Origin: MED-G105 sp039819085
Lineage (GTDB): Bacteria > Pseudomonadota > Alphaproteobacteria > Caulobacterales > Parvularculaceae
DNA: 64,000 bases
Assembly: GCA_039819085.1 (NCBI GenBank)
Contig: JBCBSQ010000006.1
Location: forward strand, 1-64,000
Direction: 5' to 3'
Of this stretch, positions 24,797-32,372 are shown piece by piece (position 1 is the first letter of the stretch; each line of letters begins with the position of its first letter). The notes under the pieces are model-generated. The model ran no database searches. It was not told the origin of the DNA and saw nothing but the letters and a program-made list of their open reading frames with translations. Position numbers and translations under genes: made by a program.

Positions 24797-26170
24797 ATGG
24801 GCCTAGAGGCGTTCGGCATCGATATTGGCCTGTGGGCGGCGGTCGGTTTTCTCTTCGCCGCCTACGCGGTCGTCGGCAATGACGCCTTGCAGACCCTTGG
24901 CACCTTCATCAACTCCAATGACCGATTCCCCTGGTGGGTGCTGTTCATTTTCGCCGGCGTCATTCTCGTCGCCGCCTTTTTTTACGGATGGGCGCAGGGC
25001 GATCCGGCCTATGGCCGCCTTGACCGGTATCCGGAGATCCAGATCGAATGGTACCACGCGCTGCCGCCGTTCGTCCTTTTGCTTCTGACGCGGACCGGCA
25101 TCCCGGTCTCGACGACGTTCATGGTGTTGACGATTTTCGCCGTTCAGTCGGCGAACCTGACCAGCATGCTGGAGAAATCGCTGGTCGGTTATGGCGTCGC
25201 CTTCCTGGTCGGGGCCGGCGTTTACATGCTGGTGTCGCCGACCCTGGAGCGTTTCTTCATCGCGACCCGAAGCTCCCAGCACCACCCGGTCTGGGTGGGT
25301 CTGCAATGGTCCGCTACCGGCTTCCTCTGGTGGCAGTGGCTGTCGCAGGATTTCGCCAACATCTACATCTTCCTGCCGCGCCAACTGACCTTCGTCGAGG
25401 CGGCGTTCTCCATCTCGATCGTGCTTGTGCTGCTCGGCGTCACGTTCGCGAACGCCGGCGGTCCGGTGCAGCGCATCCTGCGCACCAAGCGCGGCGTCAC
25501 CGACATTCGTTCGGCGACCATCATCGACTTCATTTTTGCTTGGCTACTCCTCTACTTTAAGGAGCTGAACAATGTGCCGATGTCGACCACCTGGGTGTTC
25601 CTCGGCTTGATTGCGGGCCGCGAATTCGTGATCCGACATATCGACCTTGAGCCGGGTCGCGGGCTGACGCGGATCCTCGGCGATCTCGGCGACGCGGTGT
25701 CAGGCTTCCTGATCACCCTCTTCCGCTATTTGTTCATTGGGGTTGAGTCCGGCCGCACGGCGAAGGATGAAAAGTTCATTCCCGTGACCGGCGGCGCAAA
25801 GACGATGCGCCTCCTCGGCAAATTCCTCCCGCTGCTGACGGTCCTCGGCTTTATCTACCTTTTCTATGTGATCCCGTCCGGGGCCTACGCATCCGGCTCA
25901 GGGCCTGTCGGCGGTTTCCTTGCGGCGCTGAGCGTCGGCAATCCCGGCGCGATTGCGATGATCGCGCTTGTCATCGTGGCGGCGGCGGCGCAGACGCTGA
26001 CGCGAAGCGGCCTCTGGTCGAAGTTCCGATTAGAAGAAGAAGACGTCATTCAGGCTGCGGACGGCGTTCACGCGGATGCGGTCAAGGCGCTCATTGGCCT
26101 TGTCATCAGCGTCGTGCTGGCGCTCGGCCTGCCGCGGTTTGCGCCCTGGCTGGTCCAGCAATTCGGGTAG
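24797..26170 (+). CDS. Divergent PiT-like phosphate (or anion) permease
   Basis: A 457-residue membrane protein with about 11 hydrophobic helices and an internal duplication. Repeat one has AVVGNDALQTLGTFINSN and later RTGIPVSTTFMVLTIF. Repeat two has ELNNVPMSTTWVFLGLIAGRE. The P-x-STT pair and the GND start recall the PiT family of phosphate symporters (GANDVANA and P-ISTTH). However, the usual GANDxxNA is changed to GNDALQTL, and the second copy is poorly kept. The family assignment is therefore moderate; the substrate may be phosphate or another anion. It stands alone, divergent from hemH. Confidence 0.6.
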   Translation: MGLEAFGIDIGLWAAVGFLFAAYAVVGNDALQTLGTFINSNDRFPWWVLFIFAGVILVAAFFYGWAQGDPAYGRLDRYPEIQIEWYHALPPFVLLLLTRTGIPVSTTFMVLTIFAVQSANLTSMLEKSLVGYGVAFLVGAGVYMLVSPTLERFFIATRSSQHHPVWVGLQWSATGFLWWQWLSQDFANIYIFLPRQLTFVEAAFSISIVLVLLGVTFANAGGPVQRILRTKRGVTDIRSATIIDFIFAWLLLYFKELNNVPMSTTWVFLGLIAGREFVIRHIDLEPGRGLTRILGDLGDAVSGFLITLFRYLFIGVESGRTAKDEKFIPVTGGAKTMRLLGKFLPLLTVLGFIYLFYVIPSGAYASGSGPVGGFLAALSVGNPGAIAMIALVIVAAAAQTLTRSGLWSKFRLEEEDVIQAADGVHADAVKALIGLVISVVLALGLPRFAPWLVQQFG

Positions 26171-26188
26171 CGCCTGTCGCTTGCCCAC

Positions 26189-26211
26189 CCGATCCTTTCG
26201 TTTGGGATCGG
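26189..26211. terminator. Hairpin between convergent genes
   Basis: CCGATCC at 26189-26195 and GGATCGG at 26205-26211 form a perfect 7-bp stem with a nine-base loop, between the convergent permease and acyl-activating enzyme genes. There is no T tract on either side, so it may be a weak bidirectional terminator or an mRNA end stabiliser. Confidence 0.4.
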
Positions 26212-26221
26212 CCCCGGCGAT

Positions 26222-27973
26222 TTATTCCGCCGCCTTCGGCAGGTCATCTTCGCCAGCGGCGTCATTCGCCGGATCGGGCGCGCCGGACGCCTTGCGGCGT
26301 TTGCCTTTCGCGCCCGCCTCAGCCTCTTCAGCTTTGCGCGCGGCTTTCGCGGCGGCTTCTTCGGCGAGCTTGTTTTCCGCCAGACGCTTGACCGCCACAT
26401 AATTCAGCTTGCCGGTCCCAAGGACAGGCACTTCGTCGACACAGACGATCTTCTTCGGCACCGCGATTTCCGGCACGCCATGCGACTGCGCCCAGGCGAG
26501 CAAGAGGGCGCGGTCATGATCCTTGCGGTCGGTGACGAGGACGATCTGCTCGCCCTTGCGCGGGTCAGGCACAATCGTGGCGGCGTGCATATTATCCGGC
26601 CACACCGCAGTCGCGCAGTTCTCCACCACCGCAAGAGACACCATTTCGCCGCCGATCTTGGCGAAGCGCTTCACGCGCCCGCGAATGCTCATATAGCCCT
26701 CGCGGTCGATCGTCACGACGTCGCCAGTGTCGTGCCACCCTTCTTCGAGCGGACGAACGACGCCCGGCTCCGCCGCGGTGATGTAGCCCTGCATAATGTT
26801 GGGGCCTTTGACCCAGAGCCGGCCCGCGCCTTCGAGGCCGTCGACCGCCTCAAGTTTGTATTCGACGCCTGGCAACAGCTTGCCGACAGTCCCCGAACGA
26901 ATATCGCCCGGCTGGTTGGCCGCAAGCACCGGCGCCGCTTCGGTGACGCCGTATCCTTCCAGCACTTCGAATGAGAATTTGCGCTCCGCCGTGACGCGCG
27001 TTTCGTCCTTGACGCGCTCCGCGCCGCACACGGCGAGCCTCAGCGAGCTCATGCCGCGCGCGTCGCTTGCGCGCATGTACTGCTGCAAAAAGGTGTCCGT
27101 GGCGAAGAGGACCGTCGCGTTCGTCTCGAAAATCCGCTTCGGGATGATTTTCGTCTGCAGGGGCGATGGGTGGAGCGCCGCCGGGTAACCGACTATCAGA
27201 GGCCAGAGCGTACCCGCTGTCAGACCGTAGCAATGGAACATCGGCAGCGGATTGAAAAAGACGTCCGAGGGCGCAATGTGAACGTGCTCGGCGACTTGCT
27301 CGACATTGGCGATGACGTTCGAGTGCGACAGGACAACGCCTTTCGGATCGCCCTCCGTCCCCGACGTAAAAAGAATGACGCCGGCCTCTTCCGGATCAGG
27401 CTGCGCGGCGAACATGGACGGCAGGATCGGGCCGGCGAGCGCCCGCAATTTGTCCGTCAACGTCAGTTCTTCGCGCAGGTCCTCAAGATAGTGAAAGGTC
27501 AGCTCGTCCTTGAGGTCGTCGATAAGCCCATGCAGTTGACCGATCTCGATAAACTTTTTTGCGGTCAGCACCTGCGTGACTTCGGCCGCCTTCGCCGCCG
27601 CCTTGATGTTCCGGACGCCGGCGGTGAAGTTCAGCATCGCCGGCACGCGCCCGCGCGCATGTGCGGCGAAGATGGCGATCGTCGCCCCTGCGCCCGTCGG
27701 GAGGAGGACGCCGAGGCGTTCGTTCGGTTTCGACAGGCGGGCGATCGGGCCTGAAAGCGCGAAGCTCGCTTTTGTCAGGTCGCCATAGGTGAACTTGCGT
27801 CCGTCGCCGTCGATGAGCGCCAGCGCCTTCGCGCCCTTGCGCCGCGCGGTGGCGAGGAAGGCGGAGAAGATCGAACGGCGGGACTTGCGATCGACGCGTT
27901 TGATTGCGTCTTTATCGCCGGCGACGCCTTCCATCACGAATGGGCTTGGAACGACGTTTTCTTCGGCGGTCAT
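26222..27973 (-). CDS. AMP-dependent acyl-CoA/acyl-ACP synthetase (Aas-like)
   Basis: A 583-residue adenylate-forming enzyme. The ATP loop is VILFTSGTEGDPKGVVLSH, followed by NPLPMFHCYGLTAG, the YGVTEAAPVLAAN motif A5, HDTGDVVTIDREGYMSIRGRVKRFAKIGGEMVS (hinge Asp and K/R) and the C-terminal PVLGTGKLNYVAVK with the catalytic Lys. The closest known relatives are the synthetase halves of Aas proteins, which reactivate fatty acids or repair lysophospholipids; the acyltransferase half is absent. A GGGAGG ribosome-binding site supports the ATG at 27971-27973, shortening the open frame by 29 codons. The last 60 residues are an Ala/Lys/Glu-rich, probably disordered tail, unusual for the family. Confidence 0.85.
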   Translation of the reverse strand: MTAEENVVPSPFVMEGVAGDKDAIKRVDRKSRRSIFSAFLATARRKGAKALALIDGDGRKFTYGDLTKASFALSGPIARLSKPNERLGVLLPTGAGATIAIFAAHARGRVPAMLNFTAGVRNIKAAAKAAEVTQVLTAKKFIEIGQLHGLIDDLKDELTFHYLEDLREELTLTDKLRALAGPILPSMFAAQPDPEEAGVILFTSGTEGDPKGVVLSHSNVIANVEQVAEHVHIAPSDVFFNPLPMFHCYGLTAGTLWPLIVGYPAALHPSPLQTKIIPKRIFETNATVLFATDTFLQQYMRASDARGMSSLRLAVCGAERVKDETRVTAERKFSFEVLEGYGVTEAAPVLAANQPGDIRSGTVGKLLPGVEYKLEAVDGLEGAGRLWVKGPNIMQGYITAAEPGVVRPLEEGWHDTGDVVTIDREGYMSIRGRVKRFAKIGGEMVSLAVVENCATAVWPDNMHAATIVPDPRKGEQIVLVTDRKDHDRALLLAWAQSHGVPEIAVPKKIVCVDEVPVLGTGKLNYVAVKRLAENKLAEEAAAKAARKAEEAEAGAKGKRRKASGAPDPANDAAGEDDLPKAAE

Positions 27974-28099
27974 GGCGATCCTCCCGGCGCGCGCTTCAAG
28001 GCCGCGTCCGCTTGTTGTTCTGGTTTTCGCTAACGTATCCCCAGCCGCCTTTGAGCGCAAAACAGCCCTTGCATCAATCAGATGCCTGAAAGGCGGCGA

Positions 28100-28813
28100 T
28101 CACAATCCCTCGATTTCCGCCGCGATGGCGGCCGCCGCGGCGGCCGGATCGTCCGCGGCCGTGATCGGTCGCCCGACGACAAGGTGGCTCGCGCCAGATT
28201 TGATGGCTTCCGCAGGGGTGGCGACCCGTTTCTGGTCGTCTAGCCCGGCGCCGGCCGGCCTGACGCCGGGCGTCACAATCAGCGGCTCCGGGCCAAGCTG
28301 CGCGCGCAGCGCCGCGGCCTCCATAGGCGACGCGACGACGCCGTCCGCGCCGAGGCCGATCGCCATCTCCGCGCGCGCCGCGACAATCGCCGGCAGATCG
28401 ATGTCGTCCGCGCCAGCGCCGAAGCTCGCGGCGAGGTCGCTCGGCGATTGGTCGGTGAGAACGGTGACGGCGAGGATTTTCAGATTCTCATCGTCGCCTC
28501 GGCCTTCGACGGCGGCGCGCACAACCGTTGGCGTCGCGTGCACGGTGAGAAGATCCGCGCCCGTCTCGCGGACGCTTCTGACGCCCTTTTCCACGGTGGC
28601 GCCGATGTCGTGATATTTGAGGTCGAGGAACACTTTCTTGCCGACCGCCTTGAGGCGGCGCGCAAAGTCAAATCCGCCGATCGGCGCCAGCTGATAGCCG
28701 ATCTTGTAGAAGCCCACATGGGGACCAAGCGACAGGACAATGGCTTCCGCTTCTTCGATCGTCGGCGTGTCCAGCGCGACGATCAGGCGGTTTTCTTCCT
28801 GGAAATGAGTCAT
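28100..28813 (-). CDS. pyrF: Orotidine 5'-phosphate decarboxylase
   Basis: A 237-residue TIM-barrel OMP decarboxylase, the last step of UMP synthesis. LIVALDTPTIEEAEA opens the barrel, and VFLDLKYHDIGATVEKGV is the D-x-K-x-x-D catalytic tetrad region, followed by LLTVHAT, LAVTVLTDQ, GVVASPMEA, IVTPGVRP and HLVVGRPIT. Length and motifs match the short bacterial class. The start is the ATG at 28811-28813, 19 bases after the nth stop; the frame is open much further upstream only because it shadows nth. Likely co-transcribed with nth. Confidence 0.93.
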   Translation of the reverse strand: MTHFQEENRLIVALDTPTIEEAEAIVLSLGPHVGFYKIGYQLAPIGGFDFARRLKAVGKKVFLDLKYHDIGATVEKGVRSVRETGADLLTVHATPTVVRAAVEGRGDDENLKILAVTVLTDQSPSDLAASFGAGADDIDLPAIVAARAEMAIGLGADGVVASPMEAAALRAQLGPEPLIVTPGVRPAGAGLDDQKRVATPAEAIKSGASHLVVGRPITAADDPAAAAAAIAAEIEGL

Positions 28814-28832
28814 GGCCGCACGTTCTCCGAAG

Positions 28833-29576
28833 TCATTGGGCGCTGGCGCGGGGCGCCGTCTTCTTGGCGCGTTTGCGCGTCGATTTCTTTTTGGCGGTCT
28901 TTTTCGCCGCTTTCCTGGCGGGCGCCGGGTCTTGCGATGATTTGTCTTTGAAGAGGCAAATGTCGCGGACGACGCATTTCGGACATTCCGGCGCGCGCGC
29001 CTTGCAGACATAACGTCCATGCAGAATGAGCCAATTGTGGGCGTCGCGCAGAAACTCCGGCGGCGTGATCTTTTCGAGGCCTTGCTCCACCACGAGCGGC
29101 GTCTTGCCAGGCGCAAGACCGGTTCGGTTCGACACCCGGAAGATATGGGTGTCGACGGCGATCGTCGGTTGGCCGAAGGCGACGTTGACGACCACATTGG
29201 CGGTCTTGCGGCCAACGCCGGGTAGTTTCTCAAGAAGATCGCGGTCGGCCGGCACTGCGCCGCCATGCTCGTCGATCAGCATCTTCGATAGCGCGATGAC
29301 GTTCCTGGCTTTGTTTCGCCACAGCCCAATGGTTTTGATGTAGTCGCCGAGCTTTTCCTCACCGAGCGCGGCCATCTTCTCGGGCGTGTCCGCCACTTTG
29401 AAGAGCGGGCCGGTCGCGCGATTGACGCCGACGTCCGTCGCCTGCGCGGACAGCGTCACCGCCACCAGCAGCGTGTAAGGGTCGTGATAGTTTAGCTCGG
29501 TGGTCGGCGCGGGCGCGGCGTCTCGAAAGCGGGCGAACAGCTCCGCCGCTGCGGCTCTGGTCAGTTTTCGCGGCAT
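28833..29576 (-). CDS. nth: Endonuclease III with a basic C-terminal tail
   Basis: A 247-residue DNA glycosylase/AP lyase for oxidised pyrimidines. The helix-hairpin-helix is LEKLPGVGRKTANVVVNVAF with the catalytic Lys, and the catalytic Asp is in AVDTHIFRVSNRTG. The 4Fe-4S cluster loop is C-X6-C-X2-C-X5-C in CKARAPECPKCVVRDIC, exactly the classical spacing. After the cluster come about 40 residues rich in Lys, Arg and Ala (PARKAAKKTAKKKSTRKR), resembling histone H1-like tails; typical Nth ends near the cluster. The extension probably adds non-specific DNA binding, by inference. ATG at 29574-29576. Divergent from the DUF2244 gene. Confidence 0.93.
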   Translation of the reverse strand: MPRKLTRAAAAELFARFRDAAPAPTTELNYHDPYTLLVAVTLSAQATDVGVNRATGPLFKVADTPEKMAALGEEKLGDYIKTIGLWRNKARNVIALSKMLIDEHGGAVPADRDLLEKLPGVGRKTANVVVNVAFGQPTIAVDTHIFRVSNRTGLAPGKTPLVVEQGLEKITPPEFLRDAHNWLILHGRYVCKARAPECPKCVVRDICLFKDKSSQDPAPARKAAKKTAKKKSTRKRAKKTAPRASAQ

Positions 29577-29666
29577 GGGAGCTTATTGCGCGATTTCGCC
29601 GCCCGTCGCCAGCGCGCCAGACCGCCGCAATTGGCGCGAAGGCCTCGGCTCGCTACGTTCCCGGAC

Positions 29667-30242
29667 ATGACCGCTGATTTTGCTTCGAGCCGCGCCGGGC
29701 TCGCCCTTGAGACCATGGCGCCGAACGAAGTCGGGCGCGTCTCCTACGACCGACCGCCTGCGCCCGGTGAGGCGCCGGAAGGGGTGTTCGAAGCCCTTTT
29801 GCAGCCGAATCGATCACTGCCGCCAGCCGGTTTTGGGCTGGTGATGGCGGTGGTGATCGGGGTCAATCTGACGCTCGGTCTCTACTTCTCCAGCATTGGC
29901 GCCTGGCCGGTCATCGGCTTTTGCGGCCTCGACATTTTTCTCGTCTGGCTCGCTTTCAAGGTCAGCTACCGCCAGGGCCGCCTGCATGAACGCGTGCGCG
30001 TTACGGCCGATGAAATGCTGATCTCTCGAGTTTTGCCGTCGGGCCATGAATCCCGCTGGCGCTTGCAGCCATATTGGACCGACGTGACGGTCGTTGGGGC
30101 CGGCTCCCATGAGGCCCAGGTGCGGGTGCGGAGCCGCGGCCGCACCCTCATTCTCGGCGCGTTTCTGGCGCCGAAGGAGCGCGTTGCGTTCGGCGAGGCC
30201 TTGCGCGCCGCCATCGCCGAGGCCACTAGCGATCGTAAGTAA
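29667..30242 (+). CDS. DUF2244 domain membrane protein
   Basis: A 191-residue protein with two adjacent hydrophobic helices (VMAVVIGVNLTLGLYF and WPVIGFCGLDIFLVWLAF, about residues 58-100) followed by a soluble beta-rich part (RVRVTADEMLISRVLPSGHESRWRLQPYW and RTLILGAFLAPKERVAFGEALR). This is the DUF2244 layout, found across alphaproteobacteria without known function; its position near respiratory or DNA-repair genes varies. I chose the ATG at 29667, because the frame upstream overlaps the nth promoter region. It is followed 18 bases later by another small membrane protein gene. Confidence 0.8.
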   Translation: MTADFASSRAGLALETMAPNEVGRVSYDRPPAPGEAPEGVFEALLQPNRSLPPAGFGLVMAVVIGVNLTLGLYFSSIGAWPVIGFCGLDIFLVWLAFKVSYRQGRLHERVRVTADEMLISRVLPSGHESRWRLQPYWTDVTVVGAGSHEAQVRVRSRGRTLILGAFLAPKERVAFGEALRAAIAEATSDRK

Positions 30243-30260
30243 GCCTGGCGCGGGGATGGC

Positions 30261-30821
30261 GTGATCTCTCTACTCGTGAGCCTTGCGGCGGCGACGGCGG
30301 TCGCGGCCGGCCTCTATGCGCTATGGGCGCGGCGCGTTCGGGCGGAGATCGCCGAAGGGGCGGGCCACGCCTTTGAGCGCATCTCCCGCGAGGAGCCGCA
30401 TCTTGTTGCGGGCGTTGGTCGCGCGCGGTTCGGCGAGATCTACGGGCGCGTCATGTTCCCGCGTTTCCCGAAATACTTCCTGATCAGCGTTGCGGCGTTC
30501 GTAGCCGTCTTGCCGGTGGTGCTCGCCCTCCTGACGGGCGCTCTATATGGCCTTGAGCGGGCGGGCCTCATCGCGGAGCCGGCTGAGCTAGCGCGTTTTG
30601 TGCCGATGGGGGAGGCGCGTACGGCGGCTGGCCAGGAGCAGCGTGAGGAAATGGCGCTTTATCTCGCGCGGGACTATGCCGGCTTTTACTACTTCTTTGG
30701 CGTTATCGCGGGCTGGATCGCAGTGCTGGCGGTCACTATGCGCGAGTATCATCGCCGACGGCCGGGCGATTTGCGCGAAGAACTCATCCGCGCGCGCGAA
30801 GGCGCGTCGGAACCGGCGTGA
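30261..30821 (+). CDS. Hypothetical membrane protein
   Basis: A 186-residue protein starting with GTG at 30261. Three hydrophobic segments: residues 2-22, about 72-95, and about 142-162. A cytoplasmic or periplasmic loop of about 50 residues follows the first (RVRAEIAEGAGHAFERISREEP). The C-terminus is charged (REYHRRRPGDLREELIRARE). I do not recognise a domain. It sits between the DUF2244 and glyoxalase I genes on the same strand with short gaps (18 and 24 bases), so these three probably form one operon. Confidence 0.65.
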   Translation: MISLLVSLAAATAVAAGLYALWARRVRAEIAEGAGHAFERISREEPHLVAGVGRARFGEIYGRVMFPRFPKYFLISVAAFVAVLPVVLALLTGALYGLERAGLIAEPAELARFVPMGEARTAAGQEQREEMALYLARDYAGFYYFFGVIAGWIAVLAVTMREYHRRRPGDLREELIRAREGASEPA

Positions 30822-30845
30822 ACGGAGCGAATAGGGAGGACGTCA

Positions 30846-31286
30846 ATGCGATATCTGCACACCATGGTCCGGGTCAGCGATCTTGAGCGGGCGATCGATT
30901 TCTATTGCGGCGCGCTGGGCCTCGTCGAAATCTCCCGCAAGGAGAACGAGAAGGGGCGTTTCACGCTCGTCTTTCTCGCCGCGCCCGACGACGCGGCGCG
31001 GGCCGAAGAAGCGAAGTCGCCGCTGATAGAGCTTACGTATAATTGGGACAAGGAAGAGTATTCCGGTGGACGCAATTTTGGCCATCTCGCCTTCCGTGTA
31101 GAGAATATCTACGAGGTTTGCGCTCGGCTGATGGACGCCGGCGTTCAGATCAACCGGCCGCCGCGCGATGGGTATATGGCCTTTGTGAAGTCGCCCGACG
31201 GCATATCCATCGAACTTCTGCAGGAAGACGCCCCCATGGCGCCGCAAGCGCCCTGGAGCGAAATGCCGAATGTCGGGAGCTGGTGA
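30846..31286 (+). CDS. gloA: Glyoxalase I (lactoylglutathione lyase)
   Basis: A 146-residue VOC-fold enzyme that converts the methylglyoxal-glutathione hemithioacetal to S-lactoylglutathione. The four metal ligands are visible: His in YLHTMVRV, Glu in IELTYNW, His in FGHLAFRV and Glu in ISIELLQ. The KSPDGISIELL end is diagnostic. The length fits Ni2+-type bacterial GloA with a short C-terminal extension. GGGAGGA at about 30834-30840 supports the ATG. Probably the last gene of the DUF2244 operon. Confidence 0.9.
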   Translation: MRYLHTMVRVSDLERAIDFYCGALGLVEISRKENEKGRFTLVFLAAPDDAARAEEAKSPLIELTYNWDKEEYSGGRNFGHLAFRVENIYEVCARLMDAGVQINRPPRDGYMAFVKSPDGISIELLQEDAPMAPQAPWSEMPNVGSW

Positions 31287-31403
31287 GACGTGGGTCGCGC
31301 CCGTTTATCGTTTCTTAGGGTGATCGCCCCAAAAGTTAACGCCCATGCCTGACAGTCCCTATGGTCGCAGGCGTGGCCCGATTGGCGTTACGAGGAGGGG
31401 AGC

Positions 31404-32372
31404 ATGGCGCCCTATGACGGGTCGGTGATGGACGCCGCGTTGGAGCTCACCGAGGTTGTGAAGGAGTTCGGCGGCTTTCGGGCCGTAAACGGACTGTCCT
31501 TTTCCGTGCGGAAAGGGGAGATCTTCGGCTTTCTGGGGCCGAACGGCGCCGGCAAGACGACGACGCTTCGCATGATCCTCGACATCATCGCGCCGACCTC
31601 CGGCGCGATCAGCGTTCTTGGCGCGCCGTCGTCCCGGCCGCAGCGCGCGCGCATCGGCTATCTGCCTGAGGAACGCGGCCTCTACAGAAAGATGCGCGCG
31701 GCGGAGTCGATCGCGTATTTCGCAAGGTTGCGCGGCGCGCCCGCGGCGGACGCCAAACGTCGGGCGTATGAACTTCTTGACCAATTCGGGCTCGGCGAGT
31801 TTGCGCGGTCCCGAAATGAGGCGTTGTCGAAAGGCATGGCGCAGAAGGTCCAGCTTCTGGCGACCATCGCCCATGATCCGGAGCTGTTGATCCTTGACGA
31901 GCCCTTCTCGGGGCTCGATCCGATCAATCAGGGCGCGCTTGAGGATTTGATCCGTTCCCTGAAGGCGTCCGGCAAGACAATCATCTTCTCCACCCATGTG
32001 ATGGAGCACGCCGAGCGCCTGTGTGACCGCTTCATGATCATCGCCAAGGGTGAAAAAAGGTTCGAAGGCACGTTGGAGGAGGCGCGGGCTGACCAGCCGC
32101 AGCGGATTACGCTGCGCACGCCCGCCGCGGCGGCGGACCTCGCCGGGATTGACGCCGTGGCGCAGGTGGCGCCGCTGGGCGACCCAGCTGAGGGCGCCGC
32201 GATGAATGGTCATGCGGCGATGGATTATCAGATCGATTTAAAGGACGGCGCCGACCCTGACGCCTTTCTGGCGGCGTGCGTCGCGGCCGGCGTCGCCGTT
32301 CGCCGCTTTGACGCGTCGAGCGCGTCCTTGCACGACATATTCGTCAGCCTCGCCGGAGAGGAGGGCCAATAG
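31404..32372 (+). CDS. ABC exporter ATP-binding subunit (NatA-like)
   Basis: A 322-residue ABC ATPase. Walker A is FGFLGPNGAGKTTTLRM, the signature region has NEALSKGMAQKVQLLATI (SKG in place of the usual SGG), Walker B is LLILDEPFSGLDPIN, and the switch His lies in IIFSTHVMEHAERL. A C-terminal regulatory domain follows. The layout and its exclusive pairing with the permease fit NatAB-type exporters of Na+ or small molecules. The permease starts on the base directly after its stop. GAGGAGGGG before the ATG gives a strong ribosome-binding site. Confidence 0.87.
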   Translation: MAPYDGSVMDAALELTEVVKEFGGFRAVNGLSFSVRKGEIFGFLGPNGAGKTTTLRMILDIIAPTSGAISVLGAPSSRPQRARIGYLPEERGLYRKMRAAESIAYFARLRGAPAADAKRRAYELLDQFGLGEFARSRNEALSKGMAQKVQLLATIAHDPELLILDEPFSGLDPINQGALEDLIRSLKASGKTIIFSTHVMEHAERLCDRFMIIAKGEKRFEGTLEEARADQPQRITLRTPAAAADLAGIDAVAQVAPLGDPAEGAAMNGHAAMDYQIDLKDGADPDAFLAACVAAGVAVRRFDASSASLHDIFVSLAGEEGQ

